NCBI GenBank assembly: GCA_028023455.1
Contig: JAQFVV010000230.1
Coordinates: 932,001-996,000, forward strand
Direction: 5' to 3'
Source of the DNA: Epiperipatus broadwayi
Lineage: Eukaryota; Onychophora; Udeonychophora; Euonychophora; Peripatidae
DNA: 64,000 nt
The notes under the pieces are model-generated. The model was not told the DNA's origin. It searched no databases and was given only the letters and a program-made list of their open reading frames with translations. This document shows positions 36,871 to 49,181 of this stretch, piece after piece; the stretch's first letter is position 1, and every line of letters starts with the position of its first letter. Position numbers and translations under genes: made by a program.

Positions 36871-38534
36871 TACTATCACTGGTCAGGCCAGCAACACCTG
36901 AAGAAGAGGGGAGAATAATACTTCTCAAAGCATTGTGCATATACTAACCTGTTTGATGTGCTATTACTAACAGTTGAATGTATTTGGAATATTTAAATAA
37001 AAGTTGAATTTTTCTAAAGACATTCAATACTCATATTAGATGGTGAAAATAGTCCAATATAAAAATACAAATCCTAATATATGTAATTCATGCAGAACCA
37101 GCACTCGTCAGTTGGGCTATATCATAATCCCCCATACATAAATACATTCATTGCTCTGTTGACATTAATATAGCAAATTCTCAAACTTTAATGGATAGGC
37201 TTGAATCTTTTCACCATTCCAACTATTCAACTGTCCATTTCATTGAAAAGCCGATGATGGAATGCTCAAAGCCTTTACCAGATTTGATACTGTAATCATA
37301 CCTATGTAGACATTACGTCAATCTATCTTCTCATATTATCGGACCATTATATATCCATATATATTAATAGGAAAGGGATAGCTGAACATACTAAAATGTA
37401 ATCTGCTTCCAAAGCAATATGTAATTCTAATGTAATTTGCTTATACTGAATGTTTCTTATAAATGTAATAGAGGGATTTGAGCGCAGGATTTTTCATCAG
37501 TCTATACTTCTTCACCTCAAGTAACTGATACACATGACCACACAAATGCAAAAAAAATACATGATCCCTAATACACATATTTCATGTAGAACTAGCACTC
37601 ATCAGTGGGCCAGATTATAATCTCCCACACAAAAAATAAAATCAGTACTCATTTTATAATAAGATAGCAATTCCTCAAACTTTTAATAGACCGGATTTCA
37701 TGTCACCCTTCCTACTATTCAACTGTAAGAGCTTTGAGTATTCCACCAAAGGGTTTTCAATGAAATGGAGGGTTGAATAGTTGGAAGGGTAAAAAGATTG
37801 AAGCCTGCCCAGTAAAGTTTGGGGAATTGCTATCTTAATATAAACCAAGTACTGATTGTATTTATGTGTGGGAGATTATGATCTGGCCCTACTGATGAAT
37901 GCTGTTTCTGCATGAAATGTGTATAGTGGGGATTATACATCTTTTTACATGTGTATGGACATGTGTATCGGTTGACTGAGATGAAGTGGAAAATGAATAG
38001 ACTGCAAAATCCTGAGTTCAAATCCCTCTTAATTACATACTGTTTAGAATTACGTATTGCTTGGGAAATAGAGTACATCTTAGTATAATAAGTTCAGCTT
38101 ATCCCTTTCCTACCAATATATATATATGGTTATGTTATGGTCCAATAATATAAGGCTAGATTGATATAATGTCTATATGGGTATGGCTATAGTATTAAAT
38201 CCAGTAAGGGTTTTGATTGTTCCATTGTTGGGTTTCCAATGAAATGGACAGTTGAATAGTTGGAAGGGTGGAAAGTTGAAACCTGTCCATAAAGTTTGAG
38301 GAATTGCTACCTTAATATAAACCAAGCACTGCTTGTATATACGTATGACAGGTTATGATCTGGCCCAACTGATGAGTGCTAGTTCTGCATGAAACATATA
38401 TATTGAGGATCATGTATTTTTTTTACATATGCGTGTGTGTGTTCATGTGTATCAGTTGCTTGAGATAGAGTGGACAATGAATAGATTGAAAAATTCTGAA
38501 TTTCAAATCCCTCTAATTACATAAATAAGGAAAT

Positions 38535-39290
38535 GTTTAATTTATATAGAGCGATGTTATTATAAATTTATAATAACTGTAGCTTACTCCATCACTGCAC
38601 ATGCGATTTACAGATCGAACGTTAATCATACTAAATGCCATCCTTTCCAAACATAAGATAAAGTCTTTTTAAAAAACAGAATGGACTCATTTGGAACCGA
38701 GAGCGTAAAGATTTTATTGATCACTTTAAATTAATTATAATCTGATTTTTGTTGATGACGCTTGTGAAATTTTTGCTATTTACGATACATCATTATTTAA
38801 TGAAAACTTTAAACATGTAAATATTTCATTTATATAGCGCAATGTTTTTATAAATTAATAATAACTGTAGCTTACTCCACTGCACATGCGCTTTACAGAT
38901 CGAACGCTAATTATAATGAATACTCTCACACAAAATGTCTTTTTAAAAGATAGAATGAACCACTCTATCCTTTTTACCCAAACTATATGTATAAGCAAAT
39001 CTGAAGCATTTAATAATGATGTATCGTAAATAATAAAAATTTTGCAAGCGTCATCAACAAAAATCAGATTATTAGTAATTTAAAGTGATCAATTAAATCT
39101 TCACGCTCTCAGTTCCAAATGCTTCAGATTTACCTATATGTATAGTTTGGGTAAAAGGATAGAGTGGTCTATTCTATCTTTTAAAAAGACTATCTTGTGT
39201 TTGAAAAGAACAGTATTCATTACAATTAGCATTTGATGTGTAAAGTGCATGTGCAGTGGAGTAAGCTACAGTTATTATAAATAAGGAAAG
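38535..39290. repeat. TATATAGCGC repeat cluster with palindrome
   Basis: Two direct copies (from about 38540 and 38826) and one inverted copy (about 39211-39285) of a unit running from TTTATATAGCGC through GTAGCTTACTCCACTGCACA to GCGCTTTACAGATCGAACG. Between the last two lies a further inverted pair, TACCCAAACTATATGTATAA / TATATGTATAGTTTGGGTAA, and a longer one including TGATTTTTGTTGATGACGC / GCGTCATCAACAAAAATCA (38690-38810 against 39007-39122). The main palindrome spans about 38820-39290, centred near 39060. Confidence 0.7.
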
Positions 39291-39366
39291 TAAATTAAGC
39301 TATGATCCAAAGTCACTTCTAAATAGCATGGGATAGGATCATATTTCAGACTACAAGTATAAAAGG

Positions 39367-39660
39367 TTGTATTCAGATTATGTTAACATGTTCAAAATAA
39401 TGAGATATTCATGGTTTTGTAAGATGCTGATCTCTGTTTCAAAGAATTGTTTGTTTTGCATGCAGGATGGAATTATATATTATTTGAACAATGTCTACAT
39501 GAATATTAATATTATCTTTTGGAGAAAAGTTGAAAGATTTCTGAGAGATGTTGGGAGTATTAATCTCGGTCAACACTTAAGAATGGCCTCAAAAATAATT
39601 AGAAAGGCCTAAGTAGAAATGGTTATGGAAAGGCCTAAGTAGAAATGGTTATGGAAAATT
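39367..39660 (+). other. Unrecognised 81-aa open frame with a short tandem duplication
   Basis: The frame runs from 39367 to 39612 and contains VERFLRDVGSINLGQHLRMA. I recognise no domain. A 27-bp tandem duplication (AAAGGCCTAAGTAGAAATGG and following) covers about 39602-39656 and includes the stop codon. A chance ORF or transposon debris is more likely than a gene. Confidence 0.15.
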
Positions 39661-39742
39661 TATTAACATTATTTTCATCATTCATATTTTTGAAAGAAAC
39701 AGTCCAGCAACTTTTTTCTATGTAAAATCTAAACATGTATAT

Positions 39743-42700
39743 TGTACCGGTCGTTTTTGTCTGTTCACATAACAAGATCTAGCATCTAGGCAAAAGTACC
39801 TCGAGTCCAATCATGCACAAGATACATAAGTCAGGAGCACTCATGAACTCTGCCCTATTTGCCTATTTTCCAGATCTACCAACTTATGAGCAACAATCCC
39901 GATGATATCGATCTAATTTTAATTCTCTCCGCCGGCATCACACATCGGAGATACAAAAAGACTGTAATTTAAGTTTAATGATGGAACTTAGCATGAACTA
40001 TAATTTGAGAGCAATTAAAGATTGTGACCTTTCATATTAATTATTTATTAGCGGGAGGTCATCTAGTCAGTACGAGCATAAATTATTAATCAAGATATTA
40101 ATTTAACTAAAAGAAAACACACTGATTCTGAGATGTATAATATATATATTCAAGATTTATTATTTTAGCGAAACACAAATAAATGTGTGTTATTATTTAT
40201 TAATCATTGGCCTCGGAAATATTATATGACATTTGGTCATAGAGAAATCACATTACATTTTATTTATAAATTTTGGAATTAGATTTATAGATTACATTGA
40301 TTTATGGTTGCGGCTATGCCAATACCGTATACAATGACAATAGATAAATGACTTAGCGCTATTTAGGGAATATGCTTGTAATATACCACACCATCCCAGA
40401 AGGAACAACAATAGGCATTTAACCGAGTTAGAGGATAATTATCACTTTGAGACAAGGCATTACATTTATACAAGATATATTTATTAATATTCGGTTTATG
40501 GAGTGGTAAAGGTGTGTGGGATAGCTGGTGAATATATTTATAATAATGTCGTCACAAAGACGCGCATTTTAAAATAGTGGAAATAGATTTGTTTTGCAAA
40601 ATCACAACATTACAGCTTATGGATATTCATGGGTTTATTAGAAATATAACAGAAAGGTGGTGTGTGCATGGTGGCATATTTATGTGATCCACTCACAGAT
40701 CCTAGTAGGTGCTTCATAGAATTCATTTGAAGAAAAGACCGATATAACTCTGCAGACGTTGGCAGGATCGGTTCATGAACGAAGAGCGGTCGGCTATGCA
40801 TTTATTGGGCTGAATTTTCCAGAGCGATCCCCATATAAAGCACGCACATACAAACAAATAAGTCCCCAGGGGTTAAGAGCCTGGTTCTTGGACTTTGAGA
40901 TAAATAATGGGGTTCGACTTTGCGATACCTCCAGATAAAAGAAGCACGAATATATATAATATAAGAATGAGGGTGACTATATGCACGCAACGCTTGGAAT
41001 AACAAAATATAGCTTTAAAGACTATTTAATTAATTAATGCCCATATATTGTGGAACATCCTGCGTAATGGTATGATCTAATTGCTAAACAGACATGGATT
41101 ATTTAAATTAGTTAAATTATAGAATTCTTAAGATGTAAAGATTACCCTTTCTCCTTTACTTGACTTTCCTCACTGTTTAATAAGTACAAATTTCAGTTAC
41201 TAAATGCCATTATTAAAATAAACATGTTTACATAGAAACGAATGGGGTGGTGGTAATGACTTGGATAATAAGTAAATTTTACTTATATAGAATACATTTA
41301 CATTTATGATTAGCGCATTATTATTTAAAAAGAGAAAAAAAAACATTTTTAGAAAAACAGATGTTGATCTGTTTTTCTACAACAACCTTATAAGATAATG
41401 ACTTTGTTTGCCCAAACTCGCGAGCATCTGCATAAGTCGTATAAGACTTGTTTTAATTAAGCTAAGTTTAATCATCCCGTAAGTGGTGGGAAGAAAATAA
41501 AAGAAATCTATTACATGCTAGCGAGTTTGAGATGTTATTGGCATATTTAAAACACAAATATATAAAAATAGAACAAAAGACTATTGCCGCGTGAAAAATA
41601 AAAGAATAATATATTGAATAGAGGCTCAATGATAGTGGAAGTTAAGTTATATAGAGTTATAATTAATTAGAAATACATAATCACAAATATTTTACATGAG
41701 ATTACATAGTAGAGCGTCAGGATTATTATGATTATAGAAGGCTGAGGTTAAGGGAGTCATATAGTGGCTAGAGTTCCTTTACCTTTTCATCGATAGTGGC
41801 GGTCCTTGATGCTTTTAATGTTCATCAGAGTTAACATACTAGATCTAGGTTTTGGAATCAGGCACAACAGGTAGCATTTTATTTATTTAATCTATAGTCG
41901 TTGGAAAGTTCATAGGTATGGGATCTGGAGCTTTTATTACGGGAACGAGCATGTTGGAACAGACGGGAAGGTGAAATTTCCCCTACTCATTGCACATTGA
42001 ATTAAAATTTAAACCAGCGTGGATTAGGTTTACCATGGTTATTTTATGGTTGTCTCCTCCTTATTTGGATTCAAATCCAGCAGTATTTATATTCTTTTTC
42101 TGATGATGTAGTTAAGCACTTAGCTGCTGGACTTGAGGCAATTTAAGCACTTAGCAGAGCTGAAATCTGCTGACCGGATATCTCTTTTGTTTAGTAAGTT
42201 TTTGGAAACAATGCAATCCTGTTACAAGTTTTTCGAACGATTGTTTTAAAATAAGTCTTATGATTTTAAAACAATCTGAAGTGGATTAAATTTCCACTAA
42301 TGGATTTTTACTTTACTATTACAAATTGTAACCTTTTAATTCTGACTAATGGGTTTTCCAGTTAATTGTTTTTAGTTGTGTTCGAGAAACTTCTTAAAAG
42401 AATTGCATCATTTTCTGACCACTAAAATTAAATAATAAATTACATGTATCTAAATTTTCAATATACATTAATAATATAACTTTATTTATAAGATTTATTA
42501 GCAATCTCCCCCACACTGAAAATATATATATATCCATTACACACGCATACACATTAAAATAACATTAAATATTTATTTATTAAACTTATTCGCATTAAGA
42601 TATATATCTACGTCAGTTATTTTGAATGGTTAAGCAGAGGAAAAATATGTATTAGTAAATATGTATACATGCGTAAGGAAGGGGTTTAAATATGATTTGG

Positions 42701-42759
42701 TGGTAGGAGATTGTAAGTGGGCTGTGAAGCTCGATCTGAGCATCAGATCGACTGCTTCA
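39743..42759 (-). mobile_element. Long TG...CA element with a terminal hairpin, copy 1 (LTR-like)
   Basis: Begins TGTACCGGTCG and ends GACTGCTTCA. Read on the − strand it runs TGAAGCAGTC ... ACCGGTACA, the TG...CA termini of an LTR. The right end is a hairpin (42725-42759: TGAAGC, TCGATCTGA, loop GCA, TCAGATCGA, GCTTCA). It is more GC-mixed than the intron around it. It has an AATAAA on the − strand near 40803 next to a TTATATGGGGATCGCTCTGG promoter-like tract. No long ORF. Flanks are ATAT at the left and ATGT at the right (imperfect duplication). At about 3.0 kb it would be a very long LTR; a non-autonomous element is equally possible. Confidence 0.5.
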
Positions 42760-44898
42760 ATGTATAATTATTTGTCATGGAGTTTCAGTTGTGAATAAAC
42801 ATTTTATGATTGGTATGCACTAAAATGTCTTGGTTCAGACAGATTTCTTTCCACCTGAAAATAATTTTTGAGTCATAGTATCTATATGTTTTGATCTGTC
42901 CTCCCAGTTTAAAATAAGATATTATGCCTCTCCTATAAATATTTAACCATACTCTCTGATGATGTAAAAGAGAATTGAAGTGGCATTTCTGTATACATTG
43001 TATATGGTGAAATAGGAAAAATGAGAATATCCGCACTTCAAATCATTTAAACAATGACTAGAATACATATTTTCTATTTTGTTTTATATATAGTTAGACT
43101 TATTATGGGTCATACCAAGTATGGAATTTTTATATTATGTGTTATATGACTTTTTTTAAAAAAGAATCCCAGCTGCTTGGCTCTAGTTAGATCTATAACT
43201 TTAAATTTTATTGGTCTTAATTATAAGTTATCCTTGATAAGTTATCTCATCAATCCAGAGTCATTCAGAGAATATCTTTGGCTATAAAGATGGAGCTGGA
43301 GATTATTTCTGTCATATTGCTTTTACATCCAATTAAGAATTAGCTTAAGTATTAGATTTGAGAAGCCAATATTATGCTGATTAGTTATCTAACAAAACTT
43401 TTGATGATTGGCCGTAAAGCCAAGTGTTTTTAGAAGAGAAATTTTTACTGGTGAATCACATTTGTTTTAAATTTTTAATCAAGTCATATAAATGATGTTA
43501 ATTTAAAATTAACTACTATAAATATAAAACAATCTTTAAATATCCCACTGGAGGACTAAGACCACACCCACAGCTTCTCCTTCTAAGAGGAATAATGAAG
43601 ATGGCATTACTAACTAAGAATGTTAATTGTAAAGATAGTGAGGGTTAATATTGTAGGGTTAGCTGTCCAAAGTCAACCCTGAAAATTTTTATATGATAGA
43701 TGATTAAACATTTTCCACAAGGTATTCTATTCATATATTTATATAATTTTACTAGTTTTTTAAAAAAATATATTTTTTTCATTTTTGTTGTTGTTATTAT
43801 TCAATATTTTTTTCATCTCTCAGTTGCTTAATAATTTTGGAATGCATTGTTTTTATTTAGGTGTTTATTGAAAGCAAGAAAAAAATGTTAACAAATATTT
43901 AACATAACATCTTAAAAGTTCAATTGAAGGCTTTTTTTTAAATAGAAACTCAAGATAAAAAATAAAAACTCTTTGTTTATTGAACTTTATAACACATACT
44001 TAAAAAAAAATAAATATATTTTTCCTCTACATATTAAACATAGTTTAATTTTATTGAGTTGTGAAATGAAAAAAAAAAATGCAGGAATGGAAGATCATAG
44101 TTTGGTGTATATATAGAAATGCAACATTATATATACATTGAGATATATATATGACAAGATGATAGAAGAAATTGTGATAAGAAGGGCTGATGGATAATAT
44201 CTGGCACACTAGTGCAATCTCTTTGTTTTGTCAAAGTTACATGGGCAAGCACATTCCTAAAGTCCCATCTAAGTTAAGCATTTTATTTCATTTATAAACC
44301 AATTTGTTAAATTTATCATCTAAAACATAAGTTTAATATTTTAATAAATAAATTAAAAGTTCCACCTATCATCTAAAAATTTTGTCTGGTATTAAATTAA
44401 TAAGAAAGATTAATAAGATAATTTTAAAAACAAGTGAGATAAACAATCAAACTTATTGTTTAACTAATATATCTGCTCTACATTGGCAGTTTTATATTTT
44501 GAATTAAACGTTCATTTGTACATAATGATAATTTATAATATATTACGAACAAATCAGTAATGCATTATTCGGTTTTTATAATTTCACATATTTCATTGCA
44601 CGATATAAAGTATTGTGTTAAATACTTCTATAGAGTAAATTTTTTTATCTAATTTATCTGACACGAACTCTGACATAATGCAACCCAGAAACAGCTATAT
44701 TACAGTAATCTGCACATAACTATTCATGGGGGAAAAAACATTTTCCATACAAATCAAAAACAGTAATCTTCAGGATTTGGCTCACTTTGTTAAGTATCAA
44801 CACTCTCTTCTAACAAACCAAATGCTCTGTTAGATGAGATTATTATATGATTAACACAAATCACCGGCCAAATCTTTGTTAGCAATGAATTAACTTAA
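42760..44898. other. AT-rich intronic stretch
   Basis: No gene, RNA or clear repeat. The 83-aa − strand frame at 42785-43036 shows no motif. Confidence 0.4.
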
Positions 44899-45222
44899 AA
44901 TAGTTTTGTGTGTGTGCCTCTATCTGCGTTCAAAAATAACACTTGTTCAGGTTGTTCTTGAATACTCAGTTGACAGGATGTTATTACATACAATAAGTTG
45001 ATCGATATTAAATCATTGTGCATCTTTGTGTAAACCTTCTTTTAGAATTGAACCATATACATTATAACTCTCAAATATTATTGAATAAATGGTCCGACTG
45101 AATTTATTTGGAAAAAGGAAATCAATGTATTTTTTCATATTTTTCTGATGAAGACATAATAATTTTGTGTGTGTGGCTCCATGTGCATTCAAAAATAACA
45201 CTTGTTCAGCTTATTCTTGAAT
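44899..45222 (+). repeat. Direct repeat pair, 65 bp, about 259 bp apart
   Basis: 44899-44963 and 45158-45222 share TTTTGTGTGTGTG, then TTCAAAAATAACACTTGTTC and TTCTTGAAT, with only a few mismatches. The second copy ends about 45 bp before the 45267 element. Confidence 0.6.
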
Positions 45223-45266
45223 TTTATTGTCTTTATTGAATGCTAGCCTTATAGAGCATTTAATGT

Positions 45267-47879
45267 TGTAACGGTCAGAAAACGTGATTCATTAACATAG
45301 TGCAGAATTCGACCATCACACAGAACGGCAGCACCATCGAGGTAGCGAAGCCACCTGTAGTACTGAGTTCGAACATAGTTTATCGGTTCCACAATACAAT
45401 CTACGAAACAACGCATCTGATGCGACATTAGTAAATATTTCTTTAGGCACAGTGGTCAGGGTATGCAAGAGATTCATGATTTTATTTCGAGTTAGCCAAT
45501 CAGAACATTAATCTTACACTAATACTAATTAAACACTAATATTTACAAATCGAGGAAACATATTGAATGGGTATCGAATAAATAAAACGTAACTGCAGAC
45601 GTATAGTTTGAAATTATTTATTGAAACATTTTAATAAATTATTTACCAATAATATTTGATAATATTTAAATTGAGTAAAGGAATTTTCCGATACTTTTAT
45701 TCAAGAAATACATTTATTTATTTAGTAACATTTATGTGAAATCATTTTATCAATAACACTTTTTATTTAAGATGTCAGTAGCGGTATTTCCGATACTGTT
45801 CATGTTTACAAAAAGAAATACATTTATTTAATGATGTAATCTAGCTACCTAAAATTCTTGAGCAAATATTTCTAAGGCATGCCTTTAGGGATTTATACCT
45901 TTGCAATGCAAGAGTCTAAAATAAGATTTATAATAGTAGCGGTGGACATATATTTATTTAATTAAAAATATTTATTAATAACTAAGGGCAAACATTTATT
46001 TGAGAGTGAATTATGAAGATAATGCAGGGACGGAGTGATACATAGAATAATAAAGATAGTTAAAGAAACACGTGGTACGTTTTAGAAAGGCGATATGGAA
46101 TGGCAGTATATTGAAACTGCAAAGCCATGAATGAGTTTATAAGAACGACGGGCTGGCATTTGCCATTGGCCCAAAGAGGTAAGTTGTCACATAAGCATAA
46201 CCAGGGACAAAGCGGTTCGTGCCGCGATTGCCTGCTGGTTGTGTGACTTTCGTCAAGCCCTACGGGAGCATTTATCATGTCCGCTTGTGTAGGACGACTA
46301 AGGTTAATTTCAACCCTATTGAATCTGGAATATTCAAGGCTTGGAATGGGTCATCGCATCTCTAGAACGTAACACATGTATAATGTATAGACGATTCTGG
46401 TAAGATTTAAATATATTTTCTAACTCGGCCCTACATTACCAACATTTAATAAAGAACGTTGGCGACTCTCAAAGAAATGCAATTTTATGGAATTATTAAT
46501 TAAGATTTAATAAATATAAAACATATATAAACTGGGTGATTATTACAACTAATATGCCAGCCATTTGCTAAGTAGTAGACCCCTGCATTACAATAAATGA
46601 AGCATTGGATGCGTGTCGATTTATGTGAAAATATTAAGTTATTTATGAAAGTAAATATTAATGAAAATTTGACACGCATCCACTGTTTCAAGCGATCATA
46701 GATTTATACTTAGAAAATTATGAGCATGCGATAATTATATAATAAAATGTAGATTTTAGAAATACACACCCAAGAAAGTTAGAATTAGGCAGGCTAGATT
46801 ATTAAAGAACTTTACATTAAAAAAATGTAATAATTAATTTTAGTTTTACAAACGAGAATTTACAGTTAATAAGTTAGATAAAGAATGAATAAGCTATAGT
46901 GGGATATTAGTAGAGTACTCTAGAGAATTTGGACACAGGTACCTGTTTATGAGAAGTTTTCCGATTCTGTGATCAGTAGCAAATTGTTCATGATTCTAGC
47001 ATTAGCAGTTCTTTACAGCATTCGGATGATTCATGTAATTTAACAGCAGCAGCTTTCAAATTATTTTAGGCAGCAGATCTTCATGGTTGAATTTATGAAG
47101 GGCAATGGAAGGTTTGGCATCCGATAGGCCATCTCCGGGCGGAGAATAATCTGGGCGCTTTTACTCGATCATACCGTGGCAGGAAAAATTTATTTAATAT
47201 CTTGGAGACTCTCAACTGATCGAGAGCACAGCTAAAGTTAAATTGCCTGTTTCTAGCAAGTCTAAGATGGCCTCTTTTCTTAGATCTTATCTTTCACATT
47301 TTTGTCATAGTTTATTTTTGGATTCCACTTAATCTCCCTGAGGATAATCAATGCATTTTTGTTAATTCTAATTATAGAGAAAGCTGCCTTTCTATTGTTT
47401 ACATTTACATTTAATTTTTATAATTACATTTTAGGGAATTTTTCTTTTTAATTAATCTATTATCTCTCACCGACTGATTCTTTTTAAAATTTCAAAGACA
47501 AAAAAGGGAACATACGATTATTTTTACTTTTAATTAAATATTACAATCCATTTCTAAAATTATTACTAAATGAAATTTAAACAAAGCAATAACTAACGAA
47601 TTTTACAATTCAAAATAAATGATTAAAATTATATATTTTTATATAACTAAAAGAAGAAATCTAAATTATATCATTTATCTTTATTTATTGCTTTAAATTT
47701 GAGATCGAAATGTGTGTGTGTTTATGTTGAATTCTACATATATCTATACATTTTTAATATTGCTACACACACAATTAATTCGATACCAAAAAGTTTAAAT
47801 TTGGGTAGGATAGACCGGTGAGTGAGAGACGATAGAAAAAGGTGAAACTTAAGATTCGAATACGAATCTTACTGTTTCA
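45267..47879 (-). mobile_element. Long TG...CA element with a terminal hairpin, copy 2 (LTR-like)
   Basis: Begins TGTAACGGTCA and ends TACTGTTTCA. On the − strand it runs TGAAACAGTA ... ACCGTTACA. It is flanked by an exact 4-bp duplication, ATGT (45263-45266 and 47880-47883), as expected for integrase-mediated insertion. The right end is a hairpin (47843-47879: TGAAAC, TAAGATTCG, loop AATA, CGAATCTTA, GTTTCA). It has the same architecture as the 39.7-42.8 kb element but little direct identity in the body, so the two belong to related but diverged families. No long ORF is present; the GC-richer 72-aa − strand frame at 46060-46278 has no motif I know. Confidence 0.55.
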
Positions 47880-47883
47880 ATGT

Positions 47884-48474
47884 TTAGTTTTTAATGATAG
47901 ATTATTAAAATGTCATCTTTACTACATAAAAAATTCAATATGGAATTGTTGAGGAAAAAACGATTCAGGCTAGAAAAGTTACAGTATTATAATTTTAAAA
48001 TGCTATAAATATCTTTATAAGCATAATATAAAAATCATTTTTCTTGTAGTCATTTATTATTTTTTTATTATTGTAGCATAGTACTATTATATATATTGTG
48101 TATTCGTGATATTAGTGGTTTTCGTCCTTGTAAATGACCATCTGGATTTCAAGGTTTATTAAGTTCATAGTTAAGTTCATAAAGAGTGCCATATAGCTGT
48201 TTTTCCCAAGGTGCCTTATATATTAGCATCAGTCCTACATATAGCACTGCTTTGATTAATAATAATGATTTGGTAAGGTGCATGGAAAATTGAATGAGGT
48301 TTGAGAACACTGTTCGGGCTTATTCCTCAACTAGGAATTGATTTACATGTCTTTAGCTTTTGAGTCTACCACTTAAACTGAAAACAAAGCCCCAGCTTAA
48401 ATGTAAGCACACATATATATATGTTTGTCTATGGTTGTTTAGCATAAATCTACAACTTTATATTTTAGAGACTT
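47884..48474. other. AT-rich intronic stretch
   Basis: A decayed SINE-like tract may lie at 48290-48410 (GAGTCTACCACTTAAACTG). Nothing else is supported. Confidence 0.35.
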
Positions 48475-48790
48475 TCAATCTCCCTTCAGTTATCCACTCT
48501 ATATAACTGATAGATTAAGGATTGATTGTTATAAATGATTTCCAATATACATATTTCAAGCTGAACCAGCATTCATCTGTTGGTCCAGATCATCACCTCC
48601 CACACAATATATGGTCAGTGCTCTGTTTATATGAAGATAGCAAATCTACAAACTTTAATGGACAGACTTCCAATCTTCCCCACCCTCCAACTCAACTCTT
48701 CAGCCATACATATTATTGAAAATATGATATAATCCTCAAAAGTCCGTGTTGATGCCTATATTGTCATACTCATGTTGACTTTAAATCAAT
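48475..48790 (+). repeat. ACCAGCACTCATCAGT repeat, single copy
   Basis: Blocks ATAACTGATAGATTAAGG, TTTCAAGCTGAACCAGCATT, GGTCCAGATCATCACCTCCC, TTTAATGGACAGACTTC and TTGAAAATATGATATAATCC follow the order of the unit in the 36.0-38.5 kb palindrome. It ends about 390 bp before the second kinase exon. Confidence 0.55.
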
Positions 48791-49181
48791 ATGACCACTT
48801 ATGGAGTCTTAATATGTCCATTTAAAGTACTTGTATTCAAATATCTTTATATTTTAAATTATATTAATCTGTAGACGAATTGATTAGTAGATAAGTGGAT
48901 AATGTAAAATTGAATATTAAATGCTCAATTACTTCCTCGTTTCTTTTCAAATTAGTTGTTAATGCTTCAAATTTTAATTTTTTAATAACTTGGTTAAAAT
49001 TGATGTCATTTTATATTAATAGTGGAGTTTCTTGTTCATTAAACTAATTACTAGTTTTATTAGAATTTGATCTCTTTTTTTTTGTAATTGCTATTATTTA
49101 AAACTAGAAAATGTATGCTAGTTGTAAGATTCTATTCACATTCTACATACAATTCAAAACATATCTTTTCTGTTTTTGTAG

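Larger units (their letters stand above)
36166..37068. mobile_element. Palindromic element inserted in the left arm of the larger palindrome
   Basis: The arms are about 36166-36590 and 36674-37068. Outer ends GTATTTTTATATTGGACTAT and ATAGTCCAATATAAAAATAC are complementary, as are GAGTATTGAAT / ATTCAATACTC and, at the centre, TTTCCATACATTATATATAG / CTATACATAATGTATGGAAA. The loop is about 80 bp. It interrupts the surrounding repeat unit between its ACACAATTCCCAATATATTT part and its CATGCAGAACCAGCACTCGT part, which identifies it as a later insertion. Each arm contains a tRNA-like promoter segment. Confidence 0.8.
36006..38526. repeat. Large compound palindrome made of four copies of one repeat unit
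   Basis: Reading inward from the left, two direct copies of the ACCAGCACTCATCAGT unit occur (about 36006-37340 including an insertion, and 37440-37735). From about 37740 to 38526 two inverted copies follow. Matching landmarks include GTAATTAGAAGGATTTGA / TCAAATCCCTCTAATTAC, ACTGATACACATG / CATGTGTATCAGTT, CACTCATCAGT / ACTGATGAGTG, AATAGGAAAGGGATAGCTGA / CAGCTTATCCCTTTCCTA, and GACATTACGTCAATCTA / TAGATTGATATAATGTC. Subtracting the 903-bp insertion at 36166-37068, the arms are about 0.83 and 0.79 kb. Divergence between arms is moderate, so the duplication is not recent. Confidence 0.8.
31937..49181 (+). other. Kinase intron of about 17.2 kb, filled with mobile elements
   Basis: This intron lies between the two kinase exons, with donor GTATGT and acceptor TTTTTGTAG, and is of GT-AG, phase 1 type. 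It carries the nested palindrome (36.0-38.5 kb), the TATATAGCGC palindrome (38.8-39.3 kb), two hairpin-ended TG...CA elements (39.7-42.8 and 45.3-47.9 kb) and several smaller repeats. No further kinase exon was seen inside it. None would be expected, because the flanking exons join without loss of conserved kinase sequence. Confidence 0.85.

Noticed and set aside
40610-41005. Two adjacent − strand ORFs and the frame at 46060-46278
   Set aside because: They lie in the GC-richer parts of the hairpin-ended elements, are short, and have no recognisable domain.
39743-47879. Helitron 3' ends at the two hairpins
   Set aside because: There is no CTRR end following the hairpins, and TG...CA termini with an ATGT duplication fit better than Helitron insertion between A and T.
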